Shown here: positions 1-14,080 of the stretch, piece after piece
Layout of the letters: every line of letters starts with the position of its first letter
Position numbering within the stretch: position 1 is the first letter of the stretch
Assembly (NCBI GenBank): GCA_023333565.1
Contig: JAJKFH010003988.1
Location: 310,001-374,000, forward strand
Direction of reading: 5' to 3'
DNA from: Puffinus mauretanicus
Lineage: Eukaryota > Chordata > Aves > Procellariiformes > Procellariidae
Length of the DNA: 64,000 nucleotides
Translations under genes and position numbers: made by a program
The notes under the pieces: generated by a model
Seen by the model: only the letters and a program-made list of their open reading frames with translations
The model's database searches: none
What the model was told of the DNA's origin: nothing

Positions 1-2675
1 CTTCCAGAATATTTAATCTTTTAAGTTGCTGGGGGTTGTTGATTGAAATAAATACATAGCAGATGACTCCAACTTTGGAGGTCATCACTTGCCATCAGTG
101 ATGAAAATGTAAGCGTTGTAGCTTCACTTGGTTTATTTCGTATTCCTCCACAATTTATTCTTAAATTGACCACAAGAAGTTGTAGTGATTATGTCCTAAC
201 ATGCACTGAATGATCTTGGATGCTATATAATCCTACACATAGATCCGTTACTTAGACAATCTGGTATATCACGGAACTGTTGTCAAACACTGAAGGAACA
301 CCAAACTACAGAAAATAAATACTTTGTAAGATTTCATTTGGCACCATCCTAATTTTTGAGCTACTATACAGGTAAAGAGTTGAAGAAGTTGTAGCCATAA
401 TAGCTAGCTTTCAACCAAGGTCCAACATTATGCTTTCAAAACCTCAGATGAATTTATTACATTTATTTAAGGGGAAAGAAGCATGATTTTTAGATAGGGT
501 TGCAGTTCTATAGAGTTAAATAAATGGGTGGAGTCCCTGTAATTTAATTTTCAGCATTTCTAGTCTGAAACAAAGGGAGCTGGGATGTATTCTCAACTCA
601 GGCTCGACATTCTGCTTTCTAATATTGTTTCATGCCTGCTTGTCAAGACTTTCAACTAAGCATTGTAGATTATTTTCATCAAATGAAAGAAACAAATTCA
701 TGAGGTTAACAATAGGCTCTTGTTCAATAATTACTAATATGCTTTAAATAAACTAGCAAATTATGAGCTGCCATTTACTCACTAATAGAGTGGGTTTTCT
801 TAAGATAGAATGAGATAGATGGATTAATTGTGGTACATGCCCAAGAAAAAATGGTTTGCTAGGTCACATTGTTGAACACAATTTTTAATATTGCCAGTGC
901 TTTCTGGCCATATTGCAAAGCTTTGTGCAATAGCTTCCTATGACAGACAGTACTGTTGAGAAGAGTCAAGTATCACTGATAAATTAGGAACATGTATTAG
1001 TCATCTCAGACTGTAAGTTGCCTTCCCTTTCCCTATCCTACTAAGACTTCCCTGCACATCAGGTGGAAATCTGGAGACAAATATTTTCCTTGTGGTTTGT
1101 TTTTAGCCTCAGTCCAACTGTGTGTTCAGTTCAGTAGCATAATTGCCCTCGCTTTGTTTATCATGACCCAGCAGAATAATAGCAGTTGCTACACTCTCAG
1201 ATGATACAGGATTTCTAAAACTAATTCTGTTTTTGAGTTCTATGTTTGGATTTATTTTTGCTTGTTTATTTTTACGTTTCCCTTTGGAATTATTGTGCTC
1301 ATAAAAACAATGTAAATGTTAAATCCAATAATAATATGCTTTATGTAGTGCAATTCCAGAATGTGTTTATTGTTGTCATATCCAAGAAATTCAGTTCCAA
1401 GCTTAATCCCACTGCTAAACTCTGGTTTGCTAACTTTCAGTCAGCTAGAGTTGAATATTTGCCCTGAACGGACTGTATCATTACGGTAGTGGCCTAAGGG
1501 GTATGCCCTGCCCTGAAAAGTTTGGTCTTTAAAATATTTTGAGAATGATAAAATGGAAAATATATTTAAATATATTTAATAAGGGGAGTGATAAATTTAC
1601 CGTCCCACTGAACAGATCAGCAGTATGTAAAAGCCTATTTTATGCAAAGCCTATTTCATCCTAAAGGTGATGATAAACTTGGACTGGGCCCATGTAATTG
1701 TTTTTCGTTCTATGTGATATTAACATATTCCCCCCCATAACCATTTGGACTGTAAATGCTGTAAAACTTTCTATGTTTCACTAAAACGTCTATCCATTAG
1801 TGTTGATAATATAGCCATATTCTAGAGCCTTGTTGGACTGTGTGGAATTTTCCATGTTCTTTTCTAGATGAAGTTTTTTTTCTTTCATTGTTTAAACATT
1901 CTTTAAAATCAGAGACATACAGGAAGAATATATTACTTGCAATTGTCCCTATTTTTACTTTAGCTGCTAAAACATCCCTCCTAACTTTAATAGGTGTGGA
2001 GCAAAGGTATGGAGTAGGTTAAAGAATAAGTAGGCTTTTAATACATCCTTCTGTTTTCATTGGAATTTTAGCAAGTCTGGAAGTCTGTTAAAAATAAGAA
2101 AGAGTTCTGTAGATCTACTTTATAATCTGAAAAAAATTTATATGCCCTCTGTTTTCACAGTTGACTGCCCCTTCCTCAAGGTACTGAGGTTTCCTTCTCT
2201 CTAAGCCCAAGGAAAGAGCCTGCTACTTGTTTATTTTAGAGGTTTGGAGGTGGTCGGTTTTTTGCTTTGGCAGACTTTCTTATGTTGGTATAGGTCATCA
2301 GGGTAGCACTTTGTGATTTTCTATCCACTTTGGGAATGGGGAGCTTTTTCCCCTGAGTATGATAAGATTCTCATCAATTTTGGCCTTGTCTTTTTTTGTT
2401 ACTGTTGTTTTCACACTTCTGTATAAGATGATGGAAGTTGTGACTCCATATGTTTCTTGCCAGTGGGCCACTTCCCTTTCTGTGTTTTTGCTGGTATTTG
2501 TTCCAGCAAGAAATCTGTCCATGAAAGTTCCTTCTGTCGTGTAGTTCTTTGGTCAGTGCGTAGTGACATTTGAGGTGACTTAAGCAGAGCTATGAACAGA
2601 GAGCGAGTTTGAACCAAATACAGCTGCTGAGTAGGTGTGCATCATGGTAGGAATTGACTGGTCATTAATAGACAA
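1..2675. other. ADGRV1 upstream intron, AT-rich unique sequence
   Basis: Part of the intron before the TM3 exon, inferred from the absence of any recognisable exon up to 53396. The stretch is AT-rich, its open frames are short, and none is flanked by a matching acceptor and donor. I see no interspersed repeat, RNA gene or regulatory site that I can name. Confidence 0.5.
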
Positions 2676-2676
2676 A

Positions 2677-2762
2677 TCATAGAACAGAATCCCAGAATAA
2701 TTAGGATTGGAGGGGACCTCTAGAAATCATGCAGAACAACTCCTTGCTCAAAGCTCCCCATG
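2677..2762 (-). mobile_element. CR1 LINE 3' end fragment, antisense
   Basis: Short fragment of a CR1 3' end lying on the minus strand. On the + strand it shows aatcatagaa, then cagaatcccagaata, then aggattggaggggacctct and a decayed match to the usual 'ctccttgctcaaagc' stretch. This is the 3'-terminal untranslated part of a CR1 with its octamer tail. It is heavily 5'-truncated, the usual fate of CR1, and diverged. Confidence 0.7.
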
Positions 2763-5700
2763 CAAATGACAGAATATACAGAGAACTGTCTAGTTTATAT
2801 TTCATTCTGATCAAACAAGTGTATACTTAGAAGTGACTAGTTTCTTCTAGTGTTTCTGGATGGATTTGAAATTCAGAATGGGATTTGGAGAGTTTTTTCT
2901 TAATACAATTCAGATTGCCCCAGATTATAAATCAAAAGCTTCCCATTGAAGCAGATGATAATTAAACATAGTCTAAATTATCTAAATAGTCTAAATTGTT
3001 CCAACCACCATTTATTTTTGAAATGCTACATTTAGTGATTACACTTGGAGGTGTGAATTAAGATACTTCTGATGGTTTTGCTCTGCAGATCATATTGTTG
3101 CCTGCTGAATTTTAGAAAACACATTTATTTGGTTAATTTCAGTGGTTCCAATGCAGGTATTTTATTCTATGATATGTAATTCTGGGTGGTGTGGAGAGAA
3201 GATTCAGTTTTAACCACTTCAGTTTCAGAGATATGTGTTTTTAGCTTAACAGTTTTATAGAAGATAAAAACTTAGAGTTACCAAATACATTAAATTTTTA
3301 ATATTGTTTTCTAAGCTGTTTTCAAGCAATTCAGCAAAATAACCAAGCCAGACTTTCTCTCACACGCTAATAAGCTGCCCAGAATAACCGTGTAGGTGTT
3401 TCTGTTTGCGATGCACACTGTCACCATTTCCTGCTGAAGACCGAGATGCCGAAACGCTGTGCTAGAGGTTCTTCCTGCAGAGCAAGTTTGACCAAAAGCA
3501 AGACTACTGCCTATCTCTCACAGAATCCTTTAGAAGCCTAATCTCCACCTTCATTTCATTTTCTAATCTGTTTCTCCTTCACGTGGTCTCTGTTGATGTG
3601 ATCACTTGTTCCTCTTAAACTTAACTTTGATTTAGAATATGGATCGAGATCAAGCGGTGTAGTGTAAAGTTAATTCCTGTCAATGATGTCCCGCTTCGTG
3701 TGAAATGAAGATACATTTGATAGGTAGGTGGCTCATCTATATCAAACTTTTTAAGCCTAGTATGATCAAAATATTTTCTTTATTTTACAAAGAAAAGTGA
3801 AGAAAAGCAGTGCACCGTGGTAGAGGAAAAATACTCCCTCTTTTTAAAAAAAACTTAAAAGCAAACAAATGAAAAGAAATGATCATGTGCTTTATGCGTT
3901 GTGTTGAAGTTATTAATGGGATCAAGAATAACAACAGAAAAGACTTCCGATTAATCCAAGCGTGTACAGGAGAACTGAAACTTCTGTTAGAATTAGCCGT
4001 TCCTGAGCTAAACGGCAAGGAGACTCCAAACAGTTTTTTGCGAGACTAGCAAAAAGGAAGCAACTCACCCTGTAGTCACTCAGTCCTGTTTGACTCACAC
4101 CCAATTTCCGTCTACATGTGACTGCCAAGCTATACCTGCTACGTGCTGCTGAAGCCTGTAGGGTCCACCTTGTTATTCAGATTCTGTGTCAGTAATTGCT
4201 CACAGGGATCGAAAACAACATTTTCTTTTGCAGATCTGTGTTATAAACAACAACAAAAAGTTATTAGTGTGGTTCGTAATTAATAAAATAGGACTTGAGA
4301 ACAAAATTTCTTTTCCCAAAATGAAACACAAATTTAATCACTGGGAAAGTCTACATCCTCGAAGTACTGGACTAACAAAATTGTACAGTAACCTGTGTTA
4401 GCACAGACTTTCTGCCCTGTGTTTTCTAGGTATTTTTGCTAGACAGAGGTGGAGCTGCATGAGCATGTCACAGAAGTTTTACCTTTTCAGCAGCTGTTCC
4501 GGATGATGTAAGGGCTGTTCCTTCAGTTCAGTGAGCCTCACCTCCCCATGCTCCCTTCCCGCGGTGGGAAGGTCTTCCTCGGCGTCAGAGCAGCTGAGTT
4601 AGACTCCTGCTTTGAATTGCTTTGTGAGGAAGTCTATCACTCTTTCTTTAAGGTAGCTTCTAAAATTTTATAAGAAGAAAACTATATGCAGAGAAGTATA
4701 GAAAGGGAAACATCAATATTTATTTTTTGCTTAGATGGTTAAATAAGTAGTCCAACTACATATTTTTTAACTAGACGTCTAAAGATAGTCTAGCTATCTT
4801 GGATCAGTAATTTAAATCTTATATAAGAAATTATGGGGTAGAACATCAGAACTGAAATTACGTATGATAAGAAACTTCTTTAGTAAACAGGTTAGTTACT
4901 AGACTAACTGAAAGTTACTTGGACTTGACACATTTTTTTTCTTAGCTGTCCAGTTTCTCATCATTAAATCATGATTTAATGTCTTGAGAAATGTCAATAT
5001 AGAAATATTTCAAATTTAGGATTTCTTTCAAAATCATTGCTCTAAAAAGCATGTGTTTGTAATTATAAAAGTAATTCCTTTCCCTTGACTGAACAAAACA
5101 AAATAAAAATTAATTTTGGTCAGTTTGACATTGGTCTATTTATGTAAGTGGCATCATAGTGTCTAAACTATGACTTTGTTTAAAGACTTAGATGATGAAT
5201 GCTAAATTAATTTTATTAATTGATAACAAACAATATATGAAACTACCTATGATAAACTATTTAAGTCATATGTGAAAGTGTATACATACATGGCAAAAAC
5301 TCACTGTAGATTTTGTCTTTGGAGTGATAATTGCTGTGAAATTCCATACAATGCCATCCTGCTTGAGTAAGTAAGTTGGCCAAGTTGCAGGCAGTTCCAA
5401 GACAACACAAGCACAATAGTAATTTTATATCCCCACCTGATATAATCACAGATAGACAGTGTGGGATTTATTTTACAGAACAGAAATTAAATGGTTGGGC
5501 TGCAGTTCCCGGAAAAGTTGCTCTCACTCATTATTTCTGGCTTATTTATGTTTAAAAAATAATAACAACTAAGAATAAGACACTATTCAGTAACTTGTAT
5601 TGCCGGAAATGATGACAGTGTTAAATAGATTTTCTTTTTGTAAAGAGGTCCAATTACTCCATTATTAATGATATTATTTAAGTACTCATTAAATGTGACA

Positions 5701-6780
5701 TTATTTAATGGGTTCATGTTAGTTTAAAACCTTCATTAAAGGATTACTGTGGGGGGTTTTGTAATCTTGTATTTTTCCATCCATCCAGTGTTATATTTCC
5801 TACTGCCCCTACGAATTCGGAAACTTTTTTGTTTGGACAGTGAATTTGGGATCTCGGGCCCTTGGTGAATGTGAAGATTATGTAGTTTTCTGGGGATAGA
5901 AGCAGCTGGAAACAATTTCAGCTTCATTGGCTTCCATTGTCCTCTTTGAAATTATTGTATGATGTTAAGATGATGTTTATTTGTTCTGTGGGCCTTAATA
6001 CCAGGTGGCAATTTCCTGTCTTGATAAGAGCGTCCCATTAAACAGGACTGAGTTTCACAATTGACCAACGGCAGAAGCAGATACAATCCCAATGTGAGAA
6101 ACAGGGCAACCAGGTATTTCGGTATTTAATTGTGACTGCATCTTCTGCACTGTGTAGGTAATAGAGAAGGAAGAATTAACATACAGTTGGCATTGCGGTT
6201 CTTCCCTTGGTGTTGGACAACTGGTATTTTCATATCCTAGGATGGTAGAAAAAACGTCTTTCATGTCTAACACTGTTATGTGTTGTGATTTTTTGTAGTT
6301 TTAATCATCCTAAATATACCTAGAACTAGACTGATAAAGATGGTATTACTAAAATATTTTTGCCAAAACTTAAAAAAATTACCTTCTTTTTATAAATTTT
6401 CTGAATTATTACTATTAAGTAGTTTTCATTTGACCAAAGTTTTATGTTTCCGAAGACGGGGGTTATTGTAATCAATAATCAATTTCTGTCACTTTTCCAC
6501 TTAGTATAAGTTACTGTTTGAGTAGGTTCATTTTTTTCATCAGGCCTGCTTAGAAATAAGTATCTCAAGATGGGAGAATCTAATTTTGGAATCTGTTTCA
6601 GTACTGGGAAAATCCGACTGCAGTACACTGACATTGGCTCTTGTATTAAGGGTGTCTTGAGGATCTTCAGTGAATTAATGTCATTCCTCAGGGATCATTG
6701 TGTGAGTGAAAAATAAAGGATGTAAAACTCTCCATATTTTAAGCCTGTCTAAACTGTACCAGACTAAAAACTGACCTCTT
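2763..6780. other. Intron, unique AT-rich sequence
   Basis: No exon, RNA gene or named repeat recognised. Frames of up to about 77 codons occur on both strands but lack splice context, a recognisable domain or a typical codon pattern. Runs of A or T (for example near 3846 and 4930) are ordinary intronic low complexity. Confidence 0.45.
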
Positions 6781-6782
6781 TG

Positions 6783-6862
6783 TGTATACATATACATACA
6801 GACACATATACATGTATCTATGTGTCTATATATATGAGGTAGATATATATACATAGATACAG
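6783..6862 (+). repeat. Imperfect TATACA/TATATG microsatellite
   Basis: Alternating pyrimidine-purine tract built from tata, taca and tatg units, running directly into the AGACTAGCT tract. It is an interrupted simple-sequence repeat with no coding content. Confidence 0.75.
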
Positions 6863-6950
6863 TATAGAGAAAAGAGAGAGCAAAAGACAGAGACTAGCTA
6901 GACCAGACGAGCTAGACTAAACTAGCTGAGACAGACTAGACGACTAAGCT
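6863..6950 (+). repeat. Degenerate AGACTAGCT-type tandem tract
   Basis: After a short GAGA run the sequence consists almost wholly of overlapping variants of agactagct, agctagac and cagacgagct with irregular one- or two-base gains and losses. It looks like a decayed or badly resolved short tandem repeat of period about 9-10. It abuts the TATACA microsatellite, and the two form one low-complexity block. I do not recognise it as a named avian satellite. Confidence 0.6.
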
Positions 6951-9900
6951 GAAAACAATAAGCAGTGGTGTAACTTACAACAAAACCAAGATACACAAAA
7001 TGACAGACTACAGAATGCATGCATATTTAATTTTTTTTTTATTATATCTTTTCTATAACAGCATTAACAAATGTGGGAACCTGCTGGTTGTGCCCTTCTA
7101 GTGCCTTCCTGGGTTTTCTCCAATTTAATTCTGAAATATCACCTGTTCAGGAGACGGTGTTTGCTTCTTATTTTTGCAATGCCACCTGTTTTCAAAGTAT
7201 TTCAGGTGTGTTCCAAGATGGATTTATATTGAAGAAATGTCATCTCCTAATTCTCTTAAGATTCTGATTACATATGCTATAGTTAATCTAGTTACTTAGC
7301 CTCATGTAGGCCTTCCAGATTCATGAGGCATAGACCGTTTTCCTCTGAATTGTCCTGCAGTGATTCAAAGTGCAGAGGCCAGAATACCTCCATTACTTTT
7401 CTTTGCCAGGTTAAAGAAAACTTGTTTCATAAGCAGAGAAACCAAAGGGTTTCCTTCCACAGTATTTACTGAAATTTTCTTTGTTTCTCTTTCTTCCTTA
7501 AGTCTTGATCAGCTGCTGCTTAACCATGGCTTGTATCATGCTCGAGCTCATTATAGCCATCTCTCCACTCCATCTTCTTCCGCTTTCCACCCTTGCTATA
7601 TGGAAATTCAGTATTTGCTTGATTTCTCTTTTCCTTCCTTTTTCAGCAGTCTCTCTGTCTAAGCCCACTTCACTCCTTCACTGATCATTACCATCCATGA
7701 CCTCTTCATATCTAGTCCTTAGCTCTGACTGATGCTGGATGCTTTAATTTGACATTCTGCTGCTCTTTCATAAAAGCTTTTCTCCTTCTGATACCTCCCT
7801 AGAGCTCCTGTTACTCCTCACGCTAACCCCAGCATAAACTTCTTGGATTTAGCTCAGCTAATTAACTCTGTTATGTCCTTTTTATTCAACCACTAGCCCC
7901 TGTTAACTCTTCACATGATGGTCACCAGTTGTTGGGCACTGCACTCTACTTAATATTCTTTGATGCGGTGGGAGTCCTTTTAATGTGTTCTCTTACAAAT
8001 GCCTTCTCTGTGGTGGTGAACATGAGCAACTCGTCTTCTCCTTTCCCATGAAAGTCACAGCAGGGTGCCATTCAGGTCCAAAACAACTTCGTTTCATGGT
8101 AAACAAGCCTTCTCCTTTGAATTGTCCCATAGGTCTGCTGTAATTGTGTAGATGAATGTGGCGTGCACAGTTCAGGCATGTTTTGAATATTTGAATACCT
8201 AATAAGCTCTGATGAGAGAACATTAGGACTACATGTAGCTTAAATTGAGATATTGCAGCCAGTAGCAGAAGCGTAGGAGGTTGGTATTTTGAGGAGACCT
8301 GAAGACTGATCAGAGTAGGAAATTTGAAATTAATAAGCAGTAGCAGCTTGGAGAGAGAGGATCAGTCATCTTCCCCCTAAACTGTCTACATTTCAGTGAT
8401 TTCTCTTTTCGGAAAATTTTCCCTATTGACTATCAGATTTGTTGTTGGGAAACCATGAGGGAATGAAAAAGTTTTTAATAAAAGTGATACAACTTTCAGT
8501 TCTTTTTTAGAAGCTGGACAGTTAGACACAAGAAGAGCTGTACAATGTCAAATATTTTTCTTTATACTTAATACTCAGCATTAAGTATCAAATATACTGG
8601 CTTTTCTCTTCATTTATCAACCTGCTTGCTTATGATTATGAACCATGTACAAGTTTTAAAAAATTGAACATGCAGATTTTGTTCATTTAGTTCTTTGATT
8701 AAGCAGATATGATGTTGATTACCTAAATAATATCATTGTATGTTGTTCCAGGTGGCTATGATTTAACAGAATCTTTTTATCTCAATTGTATAGATACATA
8801 AGTCTTCCTTCAAGAATAGGGACAAATAGAGTATGTAACCTAAGCCCACAACTCTGTCTAAGGTATATCAAGAGAATTCTGTTAAAATCCTCACACCTAA
8901 TTTCTGAGCTGTATTTACACTTGCTTTTCTCCTTTTTTCAGTTTTATGAATTTTGTTGGTTGTTTTGGTAGCATAATCACTATTCAGCGGTATTCTTCCC
9001 ATGTAGAGTTCTGCAGCACGTCAGCAGATCTTACCTTAGCTTCCCCTTTGAAAGGCTGGTTAATGGAACTGTGTTCCTAAATCTGCACAGTAGGCCTTTT
9101 ATGCTATGTGTTATAACAGAGTAAAGCGCAGAGAGCTCTAAGTTACCACTAATTGCACCTGGTTTAGACTTGCAAACGGGACAGCTATGTTAGTGTAGCA
9201 TTCAACTCAGCCCAATTAGTTCTGCCCAGAGGCAAGGCTTATTTGTTCCCATCTAGACCTGATGCAACCCTTCTTCTTCCAAACACCAGGTAGTATTCGC
9301 TGCTGTACTGCACTGTGGGCACATAATGGCTTAGGCTGTTGATATTGTCAAGGACCCATGTGCTAGACACCTTTGCAGAATGTGCACGTGTCATTTATAC
9401 ACGTTGACTCAATTTTTAACATTCAGATTAGCAGTGTGGTGCAGTATATACGTTTCTTCTCAATGTCATCTGCTTATAGTTTTTACCTGTTCTATGCCAG
9501 CCTCCACCTTTGATTCTCATTGTCCACAGAAGCACCCCCAACTTGTTTTTCTATTGGTAACAAAAATAGGATAAAAGTTACTTCATTAATTAAGAAATCA
9601 GATTGGACAATTTAATACTTAGGAAGGCTTTAGTGCCCTCCTCTAGTTAAATGATATCTTTGTGTAAGATACATGATAATATTTACAAATAAAGGCAGCT
9701 TGCAAAGAAATAAAAATATCATACAATTATGAAATTGCCAATGTCAAGAATTCATAATTTCTAAACTGTTGAGCCTGATTGCTAGCAAATTGGGCTACAT
9801 CTCAATGTAATATATGGTGAGATAGAAAAAAGTATATCTATAGATATATTTCATGTTCTTAAGGTGTATTTGCAAAGCAGAGTTTTGTCTGTGATCATAT

Positions 9901-9999
9901 AAAAGACGAAGTATTTTTGTGTATATGTTTGTATAGCTCAAATAAGACTCCTACTTCCAATGCGCTTTTTTATTTCTGTTGGTTTTCTTTTCAGTATAC
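6951..9999. other. Intron, includes a pyrimidine-rich stretch
   Basis: No exon recognised. Roughly 7370-8060 is strongly pyrimidine-biased on the + strand. It allows a 100-codon open frame (7360-7662) that has no start context, domain or splice partner and is judged a composition effect. The rest is unremarkable AT-rich sequence. Confidence 0.4.
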
Positions 10000-10516
10000 T
10001 GCACTGGGTGTGATCAAGATGAAATTAATTTTCTTCATAACTGCCTCTATAGTGCGGTGTTGATAACAGACCAGTGTTTTGGCCAAAGTTCAAGGCTTTC
10101 TCTTTTTCCCCACTCTGCTTCACAGCAAGTAGGCTGGGGGTGGGCAAGAAGCTGGGAGGGGACAGAGCCAGGGCAGCTGACCCAAATTGACCAAAGGGAT
10201 AATCTATACCATATAACGTCATATTTAGAAATAAAAACTGGGGGGTGGGGAGTTGGTGTAGCTTGGAGACTGGCTGGGTATCTGTCTGCTTGGGTATCTG
10301 CGGTGAGTGATTGCTTTTGTATCACTTGTTTTTATTCCCTCTTCCCTTCGCATTGACCAATTTGACGTTAAAAGACCAAATTGTCTTTATCTTGACCCAC
10401 GAGTTTTCTTGCTTTCGCCCTTCCGAATTGGAATCTCTCCCCCGTCTTGCTGGGGCAGGGGGAGTGAGCAGGCCGCTGTGCAGTGCTTGGCTGCTGGCTG
10501 GGGTCAGCCCACAGCA
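10000..10516 (+). mobile_element. Solo LTR of an avian endogenous retrovirus
   Basis: Nearly complete solo LTR on the + strand. Landmarks in order: gttaattttcttc-like 5' segment near 10023; 'gctgggaggggacagagcc' near 10151; 'gacccaaattgaccaaagg' near 10180; 'ataccatataacgtcat' near 10207; a weak TATA-like aaataaaaactgggggg near 10229; 'gtatcacttgtttttat' near 10318; 'ttgtctttatcttgaccca' near 10380; and a GC-rich 3' end 'gctggctggggtcagccca'. These match my memory of a common avian ERV LTR, probably ERVL-like. The family name is not certain. No internal gag or pol lies next to it, so it is a recombined solo LTR. Edges are approximate and no target-site duplication was found. Confidence 0.8.
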
Positions 10517-13500
10517 TAGACCTTGAGCTACTGGCGTTCTGGGAACACTTTAGACCCCTCTCCCCAATGCAATTTCAATAATAAAAGGTAGTAACTAAGA
10601 ATTAGAAAGGAAATTGTAACTTTGTGTTACCTTTAACAAATGCAAACTTTACGCACTGCAGCAAATGTAAAGTTTAATTGATTTTTCATTCGTATGAATC
10701 TTTTTCCCATTATTTTCATATGATCTAGCTGAAAGCTAAGAAGGAAAGTCTTTTCAAAATTTTTATTATTTTCCTAATTTTTGATTTTCCACCATCTTGT
10801 AGCTGATATTTTGGTTGAAGAAAAACTAGTTTTTAGGAAGGAGAAAAGCATCATAGTAAGGTTTCCTTTCTAAATACACAACTATAACAGCACTGAAATT
10901 GTGGGAACAGGCATTTGTCCTAGGCAACTATTCCTGAATAAGAATTATCTTCTGGGTGTCAAGTATATTACATTTCCTTTCTAGAAGTAAACAGTCTTCC
11001 CAGTAAAATTATAATGAAAACTGTGAGTGGGTTTTATATACGTGATAAATGTTCTGACTAATGTTTTAAATGCATAGAAAAAAGGACCAAAAATCACCCT
11101 CATAAATTTATTAATATAATGTGTATGATTAAATTTCATATGTATCAGTGAACAAATTTACCCAAATACCAGTTTCTTGAAATAAGGTCAACAGAATTTT
11201 CTTACCAGATTTTTGGCCAGCTGCTTTTGGACATGCATATTGCAATATCCAGAAATATATTTTCTGCTTCAATAAAGAAATCTGTAATTTATCAGCAAAG
11301 GCCACCCACTCCTTTTATATTTCTGGAATTTCAGATACTACTGTAGTTTGTTTGGCCCTGTCACTATTGCCTGAATTTCCCTCATTCTTCCTCTGCCCAA
11401 GGATTATGAAATCTCTTCCCTGAATCTCACTTAACTCTTCCTTAAGGAACAGCAATGAAAGGGTTCCTTTTTGTTTTTCAAGGTCTACTTCTGCCTGAAA
11501 AGCAGAATATTCCTGAGTCTCCAAGGCTTTTTTTTTCCCTCCACTTTTACTAGTATTTTAACCTTTACTTTGCCTTATTTTAGTAGATGTTACAGTGATA
11601 TTTTTCCTTCTCGTGTTTTCTCAGGCAATTCTTATTGGATAGTAAAGGTCACAAAATGATATTTTTATTCTTTGGTTATTTAGTACTAGATGGTAGAAAT
11701 AAATTTGCATCCTGTTTTGCAAACTTGTTTGTGAAAAACGGAATAATAAAAATACCAAACGTGATATATCATATGCAGATTTTTCTCATTACTTTTGAAA
11801 CCTGCAAATAATTCCATAATTGCTTGATAAATGTAGGCTTAAAATGAATATAATGTTGATTTAGGAATTACATTAACAATAAGCCTTCTGGTATACTTGA
11901 GGGGAAAAAAAAGCCTCACTATTTTTTTCTTAATTCCTTGGTATACATCTTCACTAAAATTAGAGCTGGTGAGACATTTTCTGAAGACTTATCTCATCAT
12001 TTTATTTTTAGTATGAAAAGCTTGGATTTCTGACCAAAACTATAGAGAAAAAGGGAGAGAGAGAGAGACTAAACCTGGCTCTATTGAACGTTATTAGAAA
12101 ATGGAAAGCTGAATCTGGAAAGACTAATACGAACCCTATGCAGTATAAGCAGAGACTTGTTGGTTGAGGTATCCCTCCGGGATAAAGGAGAATGGCTCAG
12201 CAGGCAGTTAAATCTTCTGAGCTGTTGCTTCTGTTGAAGGTTTCTTATGCTTTTCCTCTCATTTGCACACAGAAAGCACTTCAAATGGTCTTTAGGTTAG
12301 TCCTAATTTGGAATATGATTTTTTTTTCATCTTATTTTTTTCCTTTTCAGCAAAAAAAAGTGATTTTTTTCATGAGTTCTACATAAAAGTTGGTCTTTTT
12401 AATGACTATTTGTGACCCACAGATGTCAAAGAAGCTTAGAAATTATCCAGGTGCTTGCTTGACAGTGTATTATCAGCTGTTAATTCTGCCAGAGAATTTT
12501 AAGTGCATTTTTCTGACTCATTCTTTGCATGTGTATTGTTACTAGTATATGAGGAGATTGGGAGGGGTTCTTTGGCGGAGATGTCCAGGTTGGATAAGAT
12601 AGCATACATCTTAGATGAAAATTAGAAGCAGGTAAGACTGGAAAGAAAGTTTTTACTGCACTGCAACGTGCTGTGCTAACATACCAAAATGGATGAGGGA
12701 TATAAAAATTTTTGTTATCCGTAACAGGTTGTGCTGGGGATCTGGTTTAAAGAGGAACCTACAAACATGTATTTTTTCTATCTGATCCTTCTTTCCCGTC
12801 TCAGATTTAAACTTTTTCTCATTGAGTTTTTCACTTAGCATGTGCTGCTGAGATAGAGTGATCTGATTTTGACTCTTTGGTTTCTTTTTTTCATAAACTT
12901 CAAACATCTATGCCTCAGACTTGACATCTCCCATCTTGTCTTCCTATGATTCAGTTCTTTCTTTAAAAAACAACAACAAAAAAACGAAAAAAATCCCCAA
13001 GGTGTGCCAGCTTCAGTAAATGAGAGGTAATAAGGCTCAGTGTGCGTGTGCCAATGAGTCTGTAAAGAAAAGTTGCCACACCTTAAACCTCAAGCAGTAT
13101 TCACCAGCCAACATCACTAGGATTTAGCATACCAGCTCCTATTTACTCCAACTGCTGCCACATGAGCTAATATTCCAGCCATGTTTGCCATGGACAGAAT
13201 GTGCCAGTTCTCAGCTTATCTCCCTTTCCATTCTGAGTGCTGCTATTGTAGAAGGACTTTGTCAACAGTGCTGCATTCCTTGGCTTTTATCAAAGCTTTG
13301 ACCATGAGGAACGGGCAGCGCCAAAGATGCTAGTGTCCCGCTGCTGCTATTGCAACTGATGCCTCTTTGATTTCTTTTTCCTCTTCCCCATATGCCTATC
13401 AATGAACACGTTTGTTTTTGTAATCAGTCACAGCCTTGTGGAACAGCGGTATATGGTGACCTTGGCAGGGTAGTATCAGACTGGCTGAGAAGATTTTTCA

Positions 13501-13837
13501 TCGTTCTCTCTTAGCGATAAATATTTTATACATAGTACCCGCGCTGAAAAAGTGTGTCCTAACCCCTGCATATAAAGCTCCACTTTTTTTCTCCCAGATA
13601 TATTAATCTGGTTTTAACTTGCCACAACCAAATAGAGGTTGTGTGCTAATACATTTACAGTGTGACTTTTTTAAAAGCAGGAGCACTAGATGATTTGCCC
13701 AGGTAAGGATTTGTGAGTGTTGTTGACAGTCAGCCACAGTCAGTTTCCTAAGAGTGAAACTTTAATATGGAGATACAGTCCCACATAAACTACACACCCT
13801 AACGTGAAATGTTTCGGCATGCCCTGTTCTCAGCCTG
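10517..13837. other. Intron, unique AT-rich sequence
   Basis: No exon, RNA gene or interspersed repeat recognised. A short GA run occurs at about 12053-12068. Open frames of up to 84 codons on either strand lack splice context or domains. Confidence 0.45.
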
Positions 13838-14080
13838 AATAAAGATGGTTCATTTCATCTTGGGACCTGACTACCAGGCTATAGGCTAGTCTGGGTGGGA
13901 GGCTCCCTCCACTTCACCTTCTGATGCTGCGCCAGCCCGAAAAAAATATATCAGAATTCCTTAGGTCAAAGAGAGGGAGCAAGAGGGAGCATGACTCTGC
14001 GGTAAATGATTGGGGCACCTATTTAGAAGGGGGGAGATCCCGGTTCTGATTTCTACTCGAAAGACTGCACAAGAGCCTTA
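13838..14080. repeat. Probable ancient SINE-like repeat (sauropsid MIR type)
   Basis: Resembles an old amniote SINE seen in turtles and birds. It contains 'ccaggctataggctagtctg' and 'ggaggctccctccacttcac', then a purine-rich 'gagagggagcaagagggagc', then 'gattggggcacctatttaga' followed by 'gagatcccggttctgatttc'. The last part has the shape of a MIR core that begins with a tRNA-derived region. Divergence is high, strand and borders are uncertain, and the call rests on remembered similarity. Confidence 0.4.

Noticed and set aside
7360..7662. 100-codon + strand frame
   Set aside because: Falls in a pyrimidine-rich stretch; composition rich in Ser, Phe and Leu, no domain, no exon signals.
9979..10356. 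125-codon + strand frame
   Set aside because: Lies mostly inside the solo LTR, which is non-coding; the open frame is incidental.
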